A stretch of 33,654 bases of DNA from Planctomycetota bacterium (GCA_030637065.1 DAOVVQ010000002.1:1-33654); one strand, 5' to 3'; counted from the first letter of the stretch, positions 9,401 to 17,482 are shown. Numbers and translations are program-made. The notes: generated by a model not told the origin, from the letters alone.

Positions 9401-9665
9401 TACGACTTTGTTATTGGCAGGTCCGCCGGAAAGGGCCGAAATGAGAAGTGACAGCATGACGTTCACGGAACCTGATAAAGCAGAGGCCGCCTTCCTGGGG
9501 CGGCAAGGGGCGTCACTGTTGTTGGTTGATGCGGCGGAGGGAAAACAATTGGCTGAATATGAATTGGAATCGTCTCCGGTTTTTGACGGTATGATTGCCG
9601 CCCGGGGCCGTATTTTTGTTTCTTTGGAAAACGGTTCGATCGTGTGTTTTGGTAAATATCGCTGA
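6408..9665 (+). CDS. Exported methyltransferase-fold / PQQ-like beta-propeller fusion, 1085 aa
   Basis: Function unknown; large exported protein with a Sec signal (residues 1-23, ending SGWAQ). Residues about 37-165 look like a class I methyltransferase fold, with VVHVGPGDGAFT as motif I and YADNLVNLLVVAGPGDV as the motif IV region. A linker with D175-EWTHYLHGPDNNA leads to a first PQQ-like propeller (about 190-590) with repeats such as DAFNGTVLWKR, NPETGERLWRKE and ELKTGDEKWRK. A low-complexity linker (591-625) joins a second propeller starting DWPTFR at 626, with DAASGASLWSH and FFGSADGWV. C556 and C574-A-C576 form a motif shared with the 1361-aa protein at 12572. No Shine-Dalgarno is visible before ATG 6408, but the signal peptide fits this start. 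Whether SAM or PQQ is bound is unknown. The module order is reversed relative to the gene at 12572. Confidence 0.85.
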   Translation: MQKTKQIWSVLILLVLATSGWAQGEGGVRVEKHASEMKTVRARTAREIINTSGFTGGLVVHVGPGDGAFTSELFANDRCVVQGLYSDGDLVGAARKKIAKQGLYGKVSVRHWDKDYLPYADNLVNLLVVAGPGDVSMDDVFMNEAMRVLAPLGSAFTKSGDSWARTVKPWPKEIDEWTHYLHGPDNNAVAQDKVVGLPRRVQWIGFPKFARSHDHLATVSAMVSARGRLFYIIDEGLTSDIRMPPRWRLVARDAFNGTVLWKRSVDRWTNHLRRFRSGPPDLPFRLVAVGERVYVALGEGKPVVALEAASGKTVTTYKGSENARQIIRAADCLIVQVGVDRETVRKPPEDGESVRASILASNPETGERLWRKEINVGMFSPLVVSGDALLYQTRERLVCLELKTGDEKWRKVRNVNINNTSWASLTLTAHKNIVYVADFSKLTAFPVEDGAALWECSSAPGFASPPDIFVINDLLWRGYTKNRGSADFGQGLNARTGKIEKTIATEKAWEYPTLAHHRCYRPKATSRFILSSRSGVEFIDVESGKIDLNHAVRGTCQYGVMPSNGLLYAPPHSCACNIKTMAKGIYAFGPPARGAPKPSAEDSRFEKGPAYESIRNSQLAINNSSDWPTFRHDNARSARTASKVPHDLRQMWTSKPGGRLSSPVASDGKVFVAAVDTHTVHALDAASGASLWSHTGGGRIDSPPTIYKNRVFFGSADGWVTSLLAADGALVWRFRAAPEERTVMVRGQLESAWPIHGSVLIKDDTLIVAAGRSSYLDGGITVYRLDPSTGKKLSQTTLYSLDAKTGEQPDGGVDLRGVLNDVLSVSGGSVYMRHLKINFETGDDLGVGPPHLFAPTGFLDDTWWHRSYWIYGSDPVCMPPVNESGWQIWPRVGNMVPSGRILSLGEETVYGYGRDKYPGGGTGQIVGGEKYHLFAAEKRPFEPLPSNKENQHLRYGRSGTALGLKVTERDKQHGAPGLHRNLWSQTVPVFVRALALADTTLLLAGPPERAEMRSDSMTFTEPDKAEAAFLGRQGASLLLVDAAEGKQLAEYELESSPVFDGMIAARGRIFVSLENGSIVCFGKYR

Positions 9666-9720
9666 AAAAACCGCGAGCTAATATCTCCGGTGGAATTGAA
9701 ATTAAAATAATCGTCGACAA

Positions 9721-9806
9721 AGTCGGCTTCGACCGACTAAAATATTGAGCAAAGCGAAATCCCGATCTATCGGGACTAAATACTAACGACTAAAAAATCG
9801 GTCGGT
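9721..9806. repeat. REP-like intergenic hairpin cluster
   Basis: The 181-bp gap before the ThuA gene holds two short hairpins. The first has arms AGTCGG (9721-9726) and CCGACT (9733-9738). The second has TCCCGA (9760-9765) and TCGGGA (9770-9775) around a 4-nt loop. A further GGTCGG copy lies near 9800. The arrangement resembles dispersed REP-type intergenic elements, but only one copy is in this window. It could also act as an mRNA-stabilising or attenuating structure between the 6408 gene and the ThuA operon. Confidence 0.45.
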
Positions 9807-9846
9807 TTGAGTAATGTTAACATTTAGATCGGAAAGGTGGAAAGGT

Positions 9847-10767
9847 ATGTTAAGACGTCAAATAGCAGCAGTTGTTCTAATCCTGGTTTTCGCGGCGATC
9901 CCGGTTTCGGCAGGTTCGTCGTCTGCAAAAACCCTCAAGGCTTTGATAGTCGACGGCCAGAATAATCACAATTGGCAGGAAACGACGCCGGTCCTGAAAA
10001 AACTCCTTGAGCAGACGGGGCTCTACAAGGTCGATGTCGCTACCTCGCCGGCGAAGAAGGAGCCCATGGAGGACTTTAAGCCGGCCTTTGCCAGATACGA
10101 TGTCGTCATCTGCAACTATACCGGCGACGAATGGCCGGCCAAAACCCGCAAGGCCTTCGAGCGTTACATGAAAAACGGCGGCGGGCTGGTCGTATTTCAC
10201 GCTGCGGACAATGCCTTCCCTCAGTGGCCGGCCTATAACGAGATGATCGCCATCGGCGGATGGGGCGGTCGCAACGAAAAGTCCGGGCCTATGGTACGAT
10301 GGCGTGATGGCAAGGTCGTTTACGATACCAGCGACGGCAAAGGCGGCCAGCACCCACCTCAGCATGAATTTCAGGTGATAACCAGGGACAAACAGCATCC
10401 GATCACCGCCGGGCTGCCGGAGAAGTGGATGCACGCAAGCGATGAGCTTTACAGTGCCCTGCGGGGGCCTGCCAAGAATATGACGGTCCTGGCGACGGCG
10501 TACTGCGATCCGGATCAAAAGAACGGGACCGGCGAGCATGAGCCGGTGCTATTTACGATCGACTACGGCAAGGGCAGGGTATTTCACACCGTGCTCGGCC
10601 ACGCCGGCGCGCATATGGAGTGCGTTGGCTTTATCGTCACCCTTCAGCGACGCACCGAATGGGCGGCAACCGGACGCGTTACGCAAAAGCACGTCCCAGC
10701 CGACTTCCCCAAGCCGGACCGCGTAAGCAGAAGGCCGGGCCATAAAGAGCCCAAAAAATCCAAATAG
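9847..10767 (+). CDS. Secreted ThuA domain-containing protein
   Basis: 306-aa protein with a Sec signal ([23 protein letters not shown]) and a ThuA-like, glutamine-amidotransferase-fold domain. Diagnostic stretches are [46 protein letters not shown] (the family's HxADNxF signature) and [10 protein letters not shown]. Trehalose-utilisation ThuA and its relatives are linked to metabolism of 3-keto-disaccharides, but the chemistry of exported planctomycete members is not settled. The start at 9847 fits the signal peptide and the purine-rich GGTGG-AAAGG just upstream; an in-frame ATG 33 nt earlier (9814) would add 11 non-signal-like residues. It is followed 36 nt later by a sulfatase, then the 1361-aa propeller gene, probably as one operon. 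Confidence 0.88.
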   Translation: MLRRQIAAVVLILVFAAIPVSAGSSSAKTLKALIVDGQNNHNWQETTPVLKKLLEQTGLYKVDVATSPAKKEPMEDFKPAFARYDVVICNYTGDEWPAKTRKAFERYMKNGGGLVVFHAADNAFPQWPAYNEMIAIGGWGGRNEKSGPMVRWRDGKVVYDTSDGKGGQHPPQHEFQVITRDKQHPITAGLPEKWMHASDELYSALRGPAKNMTVLATAYCDPDQKNGTGEHEPVLFTIDYGKGRVFHTVLGHAGAHMECVGFIVTLQRRTEWAATGRVTQKHVPADFPKPDRVSRRPGHKEPKKSK

Positions 10768-10803
10768 AAATCGAACCTGACATTGATAAAAAAGAGGTGA
10801 CAA

Positions 10804-12537
10804 ATGAAGCGACGTGACTTTTGCAAGGCGGTAGCTCTTGGCGTAACGATAGGTCCTGCAGCGGCGAAGGCGTTTTGGCCTTTTGGCAAAAAGAAACCCA
10901 CCCGGCCCAATATTATCGTCATCCTGTCGGACGATATGGGTTATTCGGATATCGGCTGTTACGGCAGCGAGATCAAGACGCCGGCGCTCGACGCTCTTGC
11001 AGCAGACGGCCTTCGGTTTACGCAGTTTTACAACACGGCACGCTGCTGTCCGACGCGGGCATGTCTCCTCAGCGGTCTGTACCCGCACCAGGCAGGTATC
11101 GGTCACATGATGAACGATCGAGGCGTCGACGGCTATCGCGGCGAGTTGAACCGAAACTGCATGACGATCGCCGAGGTGCTCCAGACGTCCGGTTACGCCA
11201 CCTACGCCGTGGGCAAATGGCATGTAACCAAGGGCACCCAGCCGGACGGACCCAAGCACAACTGGCCCATGCAGCGCGGATTCGAGCATTACTACGGAAC
11301 GATCCACGGTGCGGGAAGTTTCTGGGACCCCTCAACGCTGGTACGCGATAACACGATGATCACCCCGCCGACCGACCCGGAATATCAGCCCGATGAGCCT
11401 TACTACTACACCGATGCGATCTCCGACAACGCCTGCCGCTTCATCGACGAAAGCGACGCCGACAAGCCATTCTTCATGTACGTCGCACACACCTGCGCAC
11501 ACTGGCCGATGCACGCCCGCCCGCGAGATATCGCCAAATACAAGGGCAAATATGACGCCGGCTACGAGCCCATCCGCAAGGCGCGTTTCGAGAAGATGAA
11601 AAAACTCGGCGTAATCAAACCCGATGCCGAGCTGTCTCCCCCTGCGGGCCAGTGGAAGGATATCGAAGACAAAAAATGGGAAGCGGCCTGCATGGAGGTC
11701 TACGCCGCCATGATCGACAATATGGATCAGGGCATCGGTCGTATGGTCAAGAGCCTCAAGAATAAACGAATACTGGACGATACGCTGATCTTCTACGTTC
11801 AGGATAACGGAGGATGCGCCGAAGCCGGCGGACGAAGCAACAAACCCAGCCCCCGGGCCGATAAACCCACGCTCGCTCCGCTCGCCGACGATGCGCAGCA
11901 CTACTTTGGCTCGACGCCGAAGCAGACCCGCGACGGCTGGCCCGTCAGGCGCGGACACGTCTGGCCCGGCCCCGCTGATACATACATCGGCTACGGCAAG
12001 AACTGGGCAAACGTCTCGAACACGCCGTTTCGCGAATACAAGCACTGGGTCCACGAGGGCGGCATATCGACGCCGCTGGTCGTCCACTGGCCAAACGGCA
12101 TCGACGCCGAGAACGAGCTTCGCCACCAGCCGGCCCACCTCATCGACCTGATGGCAACCTGCGTCGATCTCTCAGGGGCCAAATATCCCACGCGATTCAA
12201 GGGAGAGGATATCAAGCCGATGGAAGGCAAGAGCCTCGCCGGTGCCTTTGCAGACAAACCTATCGGGCGAAAGACCATATACTGGGAGCACGAGGGCAAC
12301 CGGGCGATCCGAATCGGCAAGTGGAAACTCGTGGCCAAGGGCAATGCCGGACAGGTAGATGTTCAGTGGGAACTCTACGACGTAGAGGCCGACCGCAGCG
12401 AACTGCACAACCTCGCGCAGCAACAGCCGGAACGAGCCAGAGAGATGGCCGCTCAGTGGCGATCATACGCCGAGCGAGCCAACGTCATCCCATGGTCCGG
12501 GCAGAATAATAAGAAGACGCCGGCAAAGAAGAAGTAA
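10804..12537 (+). CDS. Tat-exported arylsulfatase-type sulfatase, sulfatase 2
   Basis: 577-aa type I sulfatase resembling the arylsulfatase A/S1_4 group. It opens with a twin-arginine type signal (MKRRDFCKAVALGVTIG). PNIIVILSDDMGYSDIGCYG supplies D43 and D44 as metal ligands. The active-site signature is C81-C-P-T-R (residues 81-85), with threonine in place of the more usual serine or alanine; ARCCPTR is seen in this subgroup, so it should still be converted to formylglycine. GKWHVTK, AHTCAHWPMHA and FYVQDNGG are further active-site segments. GAGGTG just upstream supports the start. It sits between ThuA and the 1361-aa propeller gene with gaps of 36 and 34 nt. It probably desulfates a carbohydrate; the substrate is unknown. 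Confidence 0.92.
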   Translation: MKRRDFCKAVALGVTIGPAAAKAFWPFGKKKPTRPNIIVILSDDMGYSDIGCYGSEIKTPALDALAADGLRFTQFYNTARCCPTRACLLSGLYPHQAGIGHMMNDRGVDGYRGELNRNCMTIAEVLQTSGYATYAVGKWHVTKGTQPDGPKHNWPMQRGFEHYYGTIHGAGSFWDPSTLVRDNTMITPPTDPEYQPDEPYYYTDAISDNACRFIDESDADKPFFMYVAHTCAHWPMHARPRDIAKYKGKYDAGYEPIRKARFEKMKKLGVIKPDAELSPPAGQWKDIEDKKWEAACMEVYAAMIDNMDQGIGRMVKSLKNKRILDDTLIFYVQDNGGCAEAGGRSNKPSPRADKPTLAPLADDAQHYFGSTPKQTRDGWPVRRGHVWPGPADTYIGYGKNWANVSNTPFREYKHWVHEGGISTPLVVHWPNGIDAENELRHQPAHLIDLMATCVDLSGAKYPTRFKGEDIKPMEGKSLAGAFADKPIGRKTIYWEHEGNRAIRIGKWKLVAKGNAGQVDVQWELYDVEADRSELHNLAQQQPERAREMAAQWRSYAERANVIPWSGQNNKKTPAKKK

Positions 12538-12571
12538 AACGGCAACACAACAGGTCTTATGGGAGAACTAT

Positions 12572-15500
12572 ATGAAGGCAACAAGTCAGCAGAAAAACGG
12601 GGACTGGTACGTTCTGCCGCAAGGCAGGTTGTACCTGTACCCGCTTTTCGTACGCAATGCGGTAGCAGCTATCACAATATGTTTTGTCCTGATAGTTGCG
12701 GGGCTATGGCTATGCACTCCAGCGGTCGCCGGCGACTGGCCCACACACCGTTTTGACGGGCGACGAAGCGCTGTCACCACGGAAAATATCGGCCCCGAAC
12801 TTTATCAGCAATGGGTTTTCCACTCGCCGCACACACCCAAACCCGCCTGGCCGAGCCCCGCTGAGGAGATGCCGAGAATGCACTCTGACAGCACCTGCAA
12901 TGTCGCCGTAGCCGATGGAAAGGTTTACTTCGCATCGGCGACGGCGGGCAAGGTCAACTGTATCGATCTCGCCGGCGGCAAGGCCAACTGGTCGTTTTTC
13001 ACCGACGGTCCCGTGCGTTTTACTCCCTCCGTGCATAACGGACGCGTCTATTTCGGCTCCGATGACGGCTATGTCTACTGCCTCGACGCCAAAAGCGGCG
13101 AACCGGTCTGGAAATATCGCGCAGGACCATCTGCTGAAAAGGTTATCGGCAACGGCCAGATGATCTCGCTGTGGCCGATTCGCACTTCCGTTATCGTCGA
13201 CGACCGGCAGGTCCTCTTTGCCGCTGGCGTGTTTCCATACGAGGGAATATACGTCTGCGCCCTCGACCCCTCCGACGGCTCGGTAATCTGGCGAAACGAT
13301 ACCGTAGGCGATCGCGCCCACGAACTCGATTTCGGCGGAATGTCGCCCCACGGCTACCTCGTCGCATCCGACGACATCGTCTACGTTCCCTCCGGAAGGG
13401 CGCTGCCAGCCGCTTTTAGCCGCAAGGACGGGAAATTCCTGTTCTTTACAAGGGTCATCGGCAAGCACGGCGGAGCCTGGACCATGCTCGCAGGCGACAA
13501 ACTGCTCGCAGGCGTCGACATGTCGGGCAGTCCGCAAAAGGCCTTCTTTAACGCCTCCACCGGCGCGAGTATCAAAAACTCCCTCAGCCGAATCCCCGCG
13601 ATTGATATGGTCGCTTCCGGGGAATTGTTTTATGCCCTGACCGAAGATGGGATCCAGCAGGTCAGCCAGGAAGACAATAAGGGCCGGTGGCAGTATAAGC
13701 GTAAGGACCTCTCGACCCTCGTTCTTGCAGGTTATACGCTCCTCGCCGGCGGAAAAGATTTTGTCGTCGCCGTCGATACCGAAACCGGCAGCGAGATGTG
13801 GCAACGCGATATTTCCGGCACAGCCGTCGGATTGGCGGTCGCCGATGGCCGGCTCATCGTCAGTACCGACAGCGGCAAGATACATTGTTTTGCCGATCGA
13901 AAAAATAATGCCCCCGCCCAACTTCGCAGCGACCCTCTGCCCGACGTCTTTCCCAAAGACAGCTTGACCTCGCTCTACAGGAAGATGGCCCGGCAGATCG
14001 TCGATGACTGCGGCATTACAAAAGGATATGCCCTCGTCCTCGATTGCGGCACCGGTCGCCTCGCCTTTGAACTGGCTAAGAATACGGATTTGCAGATCGT
14101 CGGTCTGGAAAACGATCCCGACAAACTCCGCCTGGCCCGCGAAAAACTCGATTCAGCCGGACTGCTCGGCACGCGGATCGTTGCCCAGCCGTGGCAACTG
14201 GATGATCTGCCAGAGTATTTTGCAAACCTGATCGTATCGGATTCGATGTTGATCTCGGGAAAGACCGGCGCATCAAAACAACAGGCCCATCGCCTCCTGC
14301 GTCCTTATGGCGGCACGGCATATTGGGGCCGCCGGAGTATATCCGACAAGTTCGTCCGCGGAAAGCTCGAAGGAGCCGGCGAATGGACCCAGCAGTTTGC
14401 AAACGCCCAAAATACCGCCTGCTCGAATGACGATCTGGTGGCTGGGCCGTTGGGCGTCCTGTGGTATGGCGAGCCGGGTCCGCAGGGTATGATCGAAAGA
14501 CATGCCGACGCGGCAAGCCCGGTCTCTGTCGAGGGGCGGATGTTTGTCCAGGGCGAGCACCGGATCATGGCTGTCGACGCCTATAACGGGACCGTGCTCT
14601 GGGATAGAGAGCTGCCCGGCGCGGCACGAATGCTTGCCAAGGCTGATTCCGGCAATCTCGTCGCCAATGCCGACGGCCTTTACCTCGCAGCCAGAGCGAA
14701 ATGTTACCGCCTTGACCCGGCAACGGGCGATACCGTGCGGATATATACGATGCCGCCGTCTAAGGACAAAATGCCGAAGCGATGGGGATACGTTTCCGTC
14801 CAGGGCAACATCCTCTACGGCTCGGCGGCGGAGGCGATGGATAACGATTACGGTTCGATCGTCGACGTCCTTGTCGAAAACGGAAAGTGGAAGGACAAGG
14901 AGCGCATACCCGAAGAATATGTCTCTGTCTACGAGATGACCATAGAGAAGTACCCCGTTCCCGATGAAGATTTCCTCCGTGAACTCGAGCGAAACGGCGG
15001 GCTCTGGAAGCCTATGCGCCCACGTCCCCGAGGCGGCGAATTCACCATCAAAAATGCCGTAACCGAAAATGTCACTGTCAGCGACCAGGTCTTTGCCCTC
15101 GATACCGAAACAGGAAAGCTGCTTTGGACGCACCGGGGAAGCCGGATCGCAGACACAACGATCACTATAGGCGACGGCAAGCTGTTTCTTACGCGTCTTG
15201 ACACCTCGCCGCAGCAGAAGAAACTTGCACTGAAAGAACAGATCCGACTTGCCGCCTCCGGCAGATACCTTAGCCGTACGGATATCACGCAGCAACTCGA
15301 CAGCAACAAGAAAAGACTCGGCGCTATTGGCGACGATGCTTCCAGCAATCAGACGCGGAAGTTCAAATACATGATAGATGCGCTCCAGGCCGAGCTGGAA
15401 CTCAGGGAAGGGACCCTGAACTTTGACGATTATGACATCAGAACCGTCACTGCCGTCGATGCTGTCACGGGCCGAAAGCTCTGGGAGAAGGTTTACGATC

Positions 15501-16657
15501 TCACGGGCTGCGGCGGCGACGCCATGGGCTCGGCCCTGCAGGACGGTAAGGTGCTGTTCTTCGGCAACCACGGCAATCACGATGCGTGGCGACATCAGGC
15601 CGGCGGCATGGAGTGGCGGCGGATCACGGTGCTAAACGACCAGGACGGCGAGCTTATCTGGTCGCGACCGCTTAACTACCGCACGAGGCCGGTCATCGTC
15701 GGCGATAAGATCATCATCGAGCCAAAGGCCTGCGACCTTGCCACCGGCGAGATCGTTATGCGAGCCCACCCGGTCAGCGACGAGAAAGATCCGTGGGAAT
15801 TCCTCAGACCCGGACATACCTGCGCACTGATCTCGGCATCGTCGGAGATGCTGTTCTACCGCTCGTCGTGCATAGCGATTTACGATATGGCCGGCGACCG
15901 CGGCGTAACGCTCTTCGGCGGATACCGGCCCGGCTGTGCCATCAACATGATACCTGCCGGCGGAGTCCTGCTCTCGCCCGAGGCCAGCGCGGGCTGCACA
16001 TGTTCGTATCCACTGAGGTGTTCGTTCGCCCTTGTAACCAAGCCCCGCCGCAGCCAGCCATGGAGTGTCTTTATCTCGTCCGGCGATATGAAACCGGTTA
16101 GCCATTTTGCCGTCAATCTCGGGGCTGCCGCCGACATGAAAGACGACGACGGCACCGTCTGGTTCGGGTACCCCAACCCTATGACGAATTATCTCAAGAA
16201 CCACTATCCCGATTACGGCATGAAGTTCGACCTCAATGAGCAGATCGCCGCCAGCGGCTATTTCGCCGCGGACCACAAGGGCCGAACCATCGCAGGAACC
16301 GACAGGCCGTGGCTGTTTACATCCGGATGTCTCGGTATGACCAAATGTCTCGTTGCCCTCGAGGCCGAAGGCGCACCAGCCCATAAATACACGGTCCGCA
16401 TGGGCTTTATGCCCCGACCCGGCGATCGTCCCGGTCAGCGGGTCTTCGATATAATGATCCAGAACCGCCTCGTGGCTGGGAACTTCGACCCGTATAAGGA
16501 TGCCGGTGGACCTGACAGGGCGGTCGTTAAGGAATTCAGCGGTATTAGCGCAACCGACGCGCTGAAGATCGAATTGCTTGCCCGCTCCTCGACTTCCGCT
16601 GACAACGCCTCTCTGATCAACTTCATCGAGGTCGTCAAAGAGTATGACGGCAAATAA
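12572..16657 (+). CDS. Propeller / methyltransferase-fold / propeller / malectin-like giant exported protein, 1361 aa
   Basis: Function unknown. Residues 28-53 form a long hydrophobic signal or membrane anchor ending PAVAG. Residues 55-445 are a PQQ-like propeller starting DWPTHR, with DLAGGKANWSFF, YFGSDDGYVYCLDAKSG and DTETGSEMWQRD. Residues about 465-600 are a class I methyltransferase fold with intact motif I (ALVLDCGTGRLAFELA) and an acidic residue after beta-2 (IVGLENDPDK). EWTQQFANAQNTA (604-616) is the same linker found in the 6408 gene. A second propeller spans about 620-1160, interrupted by a charged helical insertion (about 876-945). It ends with C1122 and C1142-T-C1144. Residues 1271-1357 resemble a malectin-type carbohydrate-binding domain (FDIMIQ, DAGGPDRAVVKEF, INFIEV). 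GGGAG at 12561-12565 supports ATG 12572. Last gene of the ThuA-sulfatase operon. Confidence 0.85.
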   Translation: MKATSQQKNGDWYVLPQGRLYLYPLFVRNAVAAITICFVLIVAGLWLCTPAVAGDWPTHRFDGRRSAVTTENIGPELYQQWVFHSPHTPKPAWPSPAEEMPRMHSDSTCNVAVADGKVYFASATAGKVNCIDLAGGKANWSFFTDGPVRFTPSVHNGRVYFGSDDGYVYCLDAKSGEPVWKYRAGPSAEKVIGNGQMISLWPIRTSVIVDDRQVLFAAGVFPYEGIYVCALDPSDGSVIWRNDTVGDRAHELDFGGMSPHGYLVASDDIVYVPSGRALPAAFSRKDGKFLFFTRVIGKHGGAWTMLAGDKLLAGVDMSGSPQKAFFNASTGASIKNSLSRIPAIDMVASGELFYALTEDGIQQVSQEDNKGRWQYKRKDLSTLVLAGYTLLAGGKDFVVAVDTETGSEMWQRDISGTAVGLAVADGRLIVSTDSGKIHCFADRKNNAPAQLRSDPLPDVFPKDSLTSLYRKMARQIVDDCGITKGYALVLDCGTGRLAFELAKNTDLQIVGLENDPDKLRLAREKLDSAGLLGTRIVAQPWQLDDLPEYFANLIVSDSMLISGKTGASKQQAHRLLRPYGGTAYWGRRSISDKFVRGKLEGAGEWTQQFANAQNTACSNDDLVAGPLGVLWYGEPGPQGMIERHADAASPVSVEGRMFVQGEHRIMAVDAYNGTVLWDRELPGAARMLAKADSGNLVANADGLYLAARAKCYRLDPATGDTVRIYTMPPSKDKMPKRWGYVSVQGNILYGSAAEAMDNDYGSIVDVLVENGKWKDKERIPEEYVSVYEMTIEKYPVPDEDFLRELERNGGLWKPMRPRPRGGEFTIKNAVTENVTVSDQVFALDTETGKLLWTHRGSRIADTTITIGDGKLFLTRLDTSPQQKKLALKEQIRLAASGRYLSRTDITQQLDSNKKRLGAIGDDASSNQTRKFKYMIDALQAELELREGTLNFDDYDIRTVTAVDAVTGRKLWEKVYDLTGCGGDAMGSALQDGKVLFFGNHGNHDAWRHQAGGMEWRRITVLNDQDGELIWSRPLNYRTRPVIVGDKIIIEPKACDLATGEIVMRAHPVSDEKDPWEFLRPGHTCALISASSEMLFYRSSCIAIYDMAGDRGVTLFGGYRPGCAINMIPAGGVLLSPEASAGCTCSYPLRCSFALVTKPRRSQPWSVFISSGDMKPVSHFAVNLGAAADMKDDDGTVWFGYPNPMTNYLKNHYPDYGMKFDLNEQIAASGYFAADHKGRTIAGTDRPWLFTSGCLGMTKCLVALEAEGAPAHKYTVRMGFMPRPGDRPGQRVFDIMIQNRLVAGNFDPYKDAGGPDRAVVKEFSGISATDALKIELLARSSTSADNASLINFIEVVKEYDGK

Positions 16658-16708
16658 ATGCTTTCGATAAAATCTTGCCTGCGGATATGACCCGGAGCGC
16701 CGCTGCTT

Positions 16709-17443
16709 CTATTCCTTCGCCAGAAGTATCGCCTTTGCCTCGATCTCCGTCATCATTCCCTCGGCAACCAGTTTGATATTTCCCATCTTATCGACAAAGA
16801 AACTGGTCGGAAGGGCCCGCGAGTAAACAAAAGGAGGCGGCAGGGGTGTCCGGCCGCCGACGATGGTATAATTAAGCCCCTTCCTGGAGGCGAAATCCTT
16901 TACCAATTCTGGATTCTCATCTGAGATCGCTATCATGGCCAGCTCGTCTTTGCCGATACTGTTTCGCAGTTCGATCAAATGAGGGATCTCCATATTGCAG
17001 GGCGGACACCACGTCGCCCAGAAGATCACCATCACGTTTTTTCCCTTATAGTCGCTCAGCTTGTGCTCGGCGCCCGTGATATCGGTGAAACTAAAGTCCT
17101 GCGGCGGTTTTCCCTGCCATTCTGTCAAGATCGGACCCCATGTCCTGGCGTTCTTCATAATGTCAATGAGGGTCAAATTGCTCGATGTCTGTTCCCCAGC
17201 CGCTTCGCCCTCGCCGGACCCCGCCAATTCGGCTCCCTCGTCATGGAAAGGCTCGGCTTGAGCGTCTTTATCGCCGGTTTCCCTGACCGAATCCAGGGCC
17301 CCGGAGATTACCTGATCCATGGACTTGCCCTCGTGACGCGGCGGATTCTTCCCCAATACCCAGACCACCAGCCCGATCAAAATTGCACATACAAGGTAGA
17401 CCGGCCACGCCTTGATCAGATTATTCCTGTCATTCTCGTCCAT
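16709..17443 (-). CDS. Membrane-anchored TlpA-like thioredoxin-fold thiol-disulfide oxidoreductase
   Basis: 244-aa protein with an N-terminal membrane anchor (residues 13-31) and a thioredoxin-like domain outside the membrane. A charged, low-complexity linker (about 35-90) separates them. The redox active site is FWATWC146PPC149, and the cis-proline loop is ALPTSFFVD (P212). TlpA/ResA-type proteins reduce disulfides of exported proteins or supply reductant for cytochrome c maturation. ATG 17443 is preferred because AAAGGA lies 8-9 nt upstream on this strand and the anchor then has normal position; an earlier in-frame ATG (17500) adds 19 atypical residues. It converges on the 1361-aa gene with a 51-bp gap and no clear terminator between them. 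Confidence 0.88.
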   Translation of the reverse strand: MDENDRNNLIKAWPVYLVCAILIGLVVWVLGKNPPRHEGKSMDQVISGALDSVRETGDKDAQAEPFHDEGAELAGSGEGEAAGEQTSSNLTLIDIMKNARTWGPILTEWQGKPPQDFSFTDITGAEHKLSDYKGKNVMVIFWATWCPPCNMEIPHLIELRNSIGKDELAMIAISDENPELVKDFASRKGLNYTIVGGRTPLPPPFVYSRALPTSFFVDKMGNIKLVAEGMMTEIEAKAILLAKE

Positions 17444-17476
17444 TTCATTTTTCCTTTCGCAAAATTGTACCCCGCC

Positions 17477-17482
17477 ATTATA
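17477..17482 (-). promoter_or_regulatory. Possible -10 element for the TlpA-like gene
   Basis: On the minus strand this reads TATAAT, placed to start a transcript about 25-30 nt before ATG 17443. No good -35 hexamer is found at a 16-19 nt distance, so this is a weak call. Confidence 0.3.

Noticed and set aside
12710-13921. 403-codon open frame on the minus strand inside the 1361-aa gene
   Set aside because: It mirrors the codon bias of the real gene and has no ribosome-binding site, domain or signal peptide. The same applies to minus-strand frames at 14273-15595, 11332-12138 and 15632-16384.
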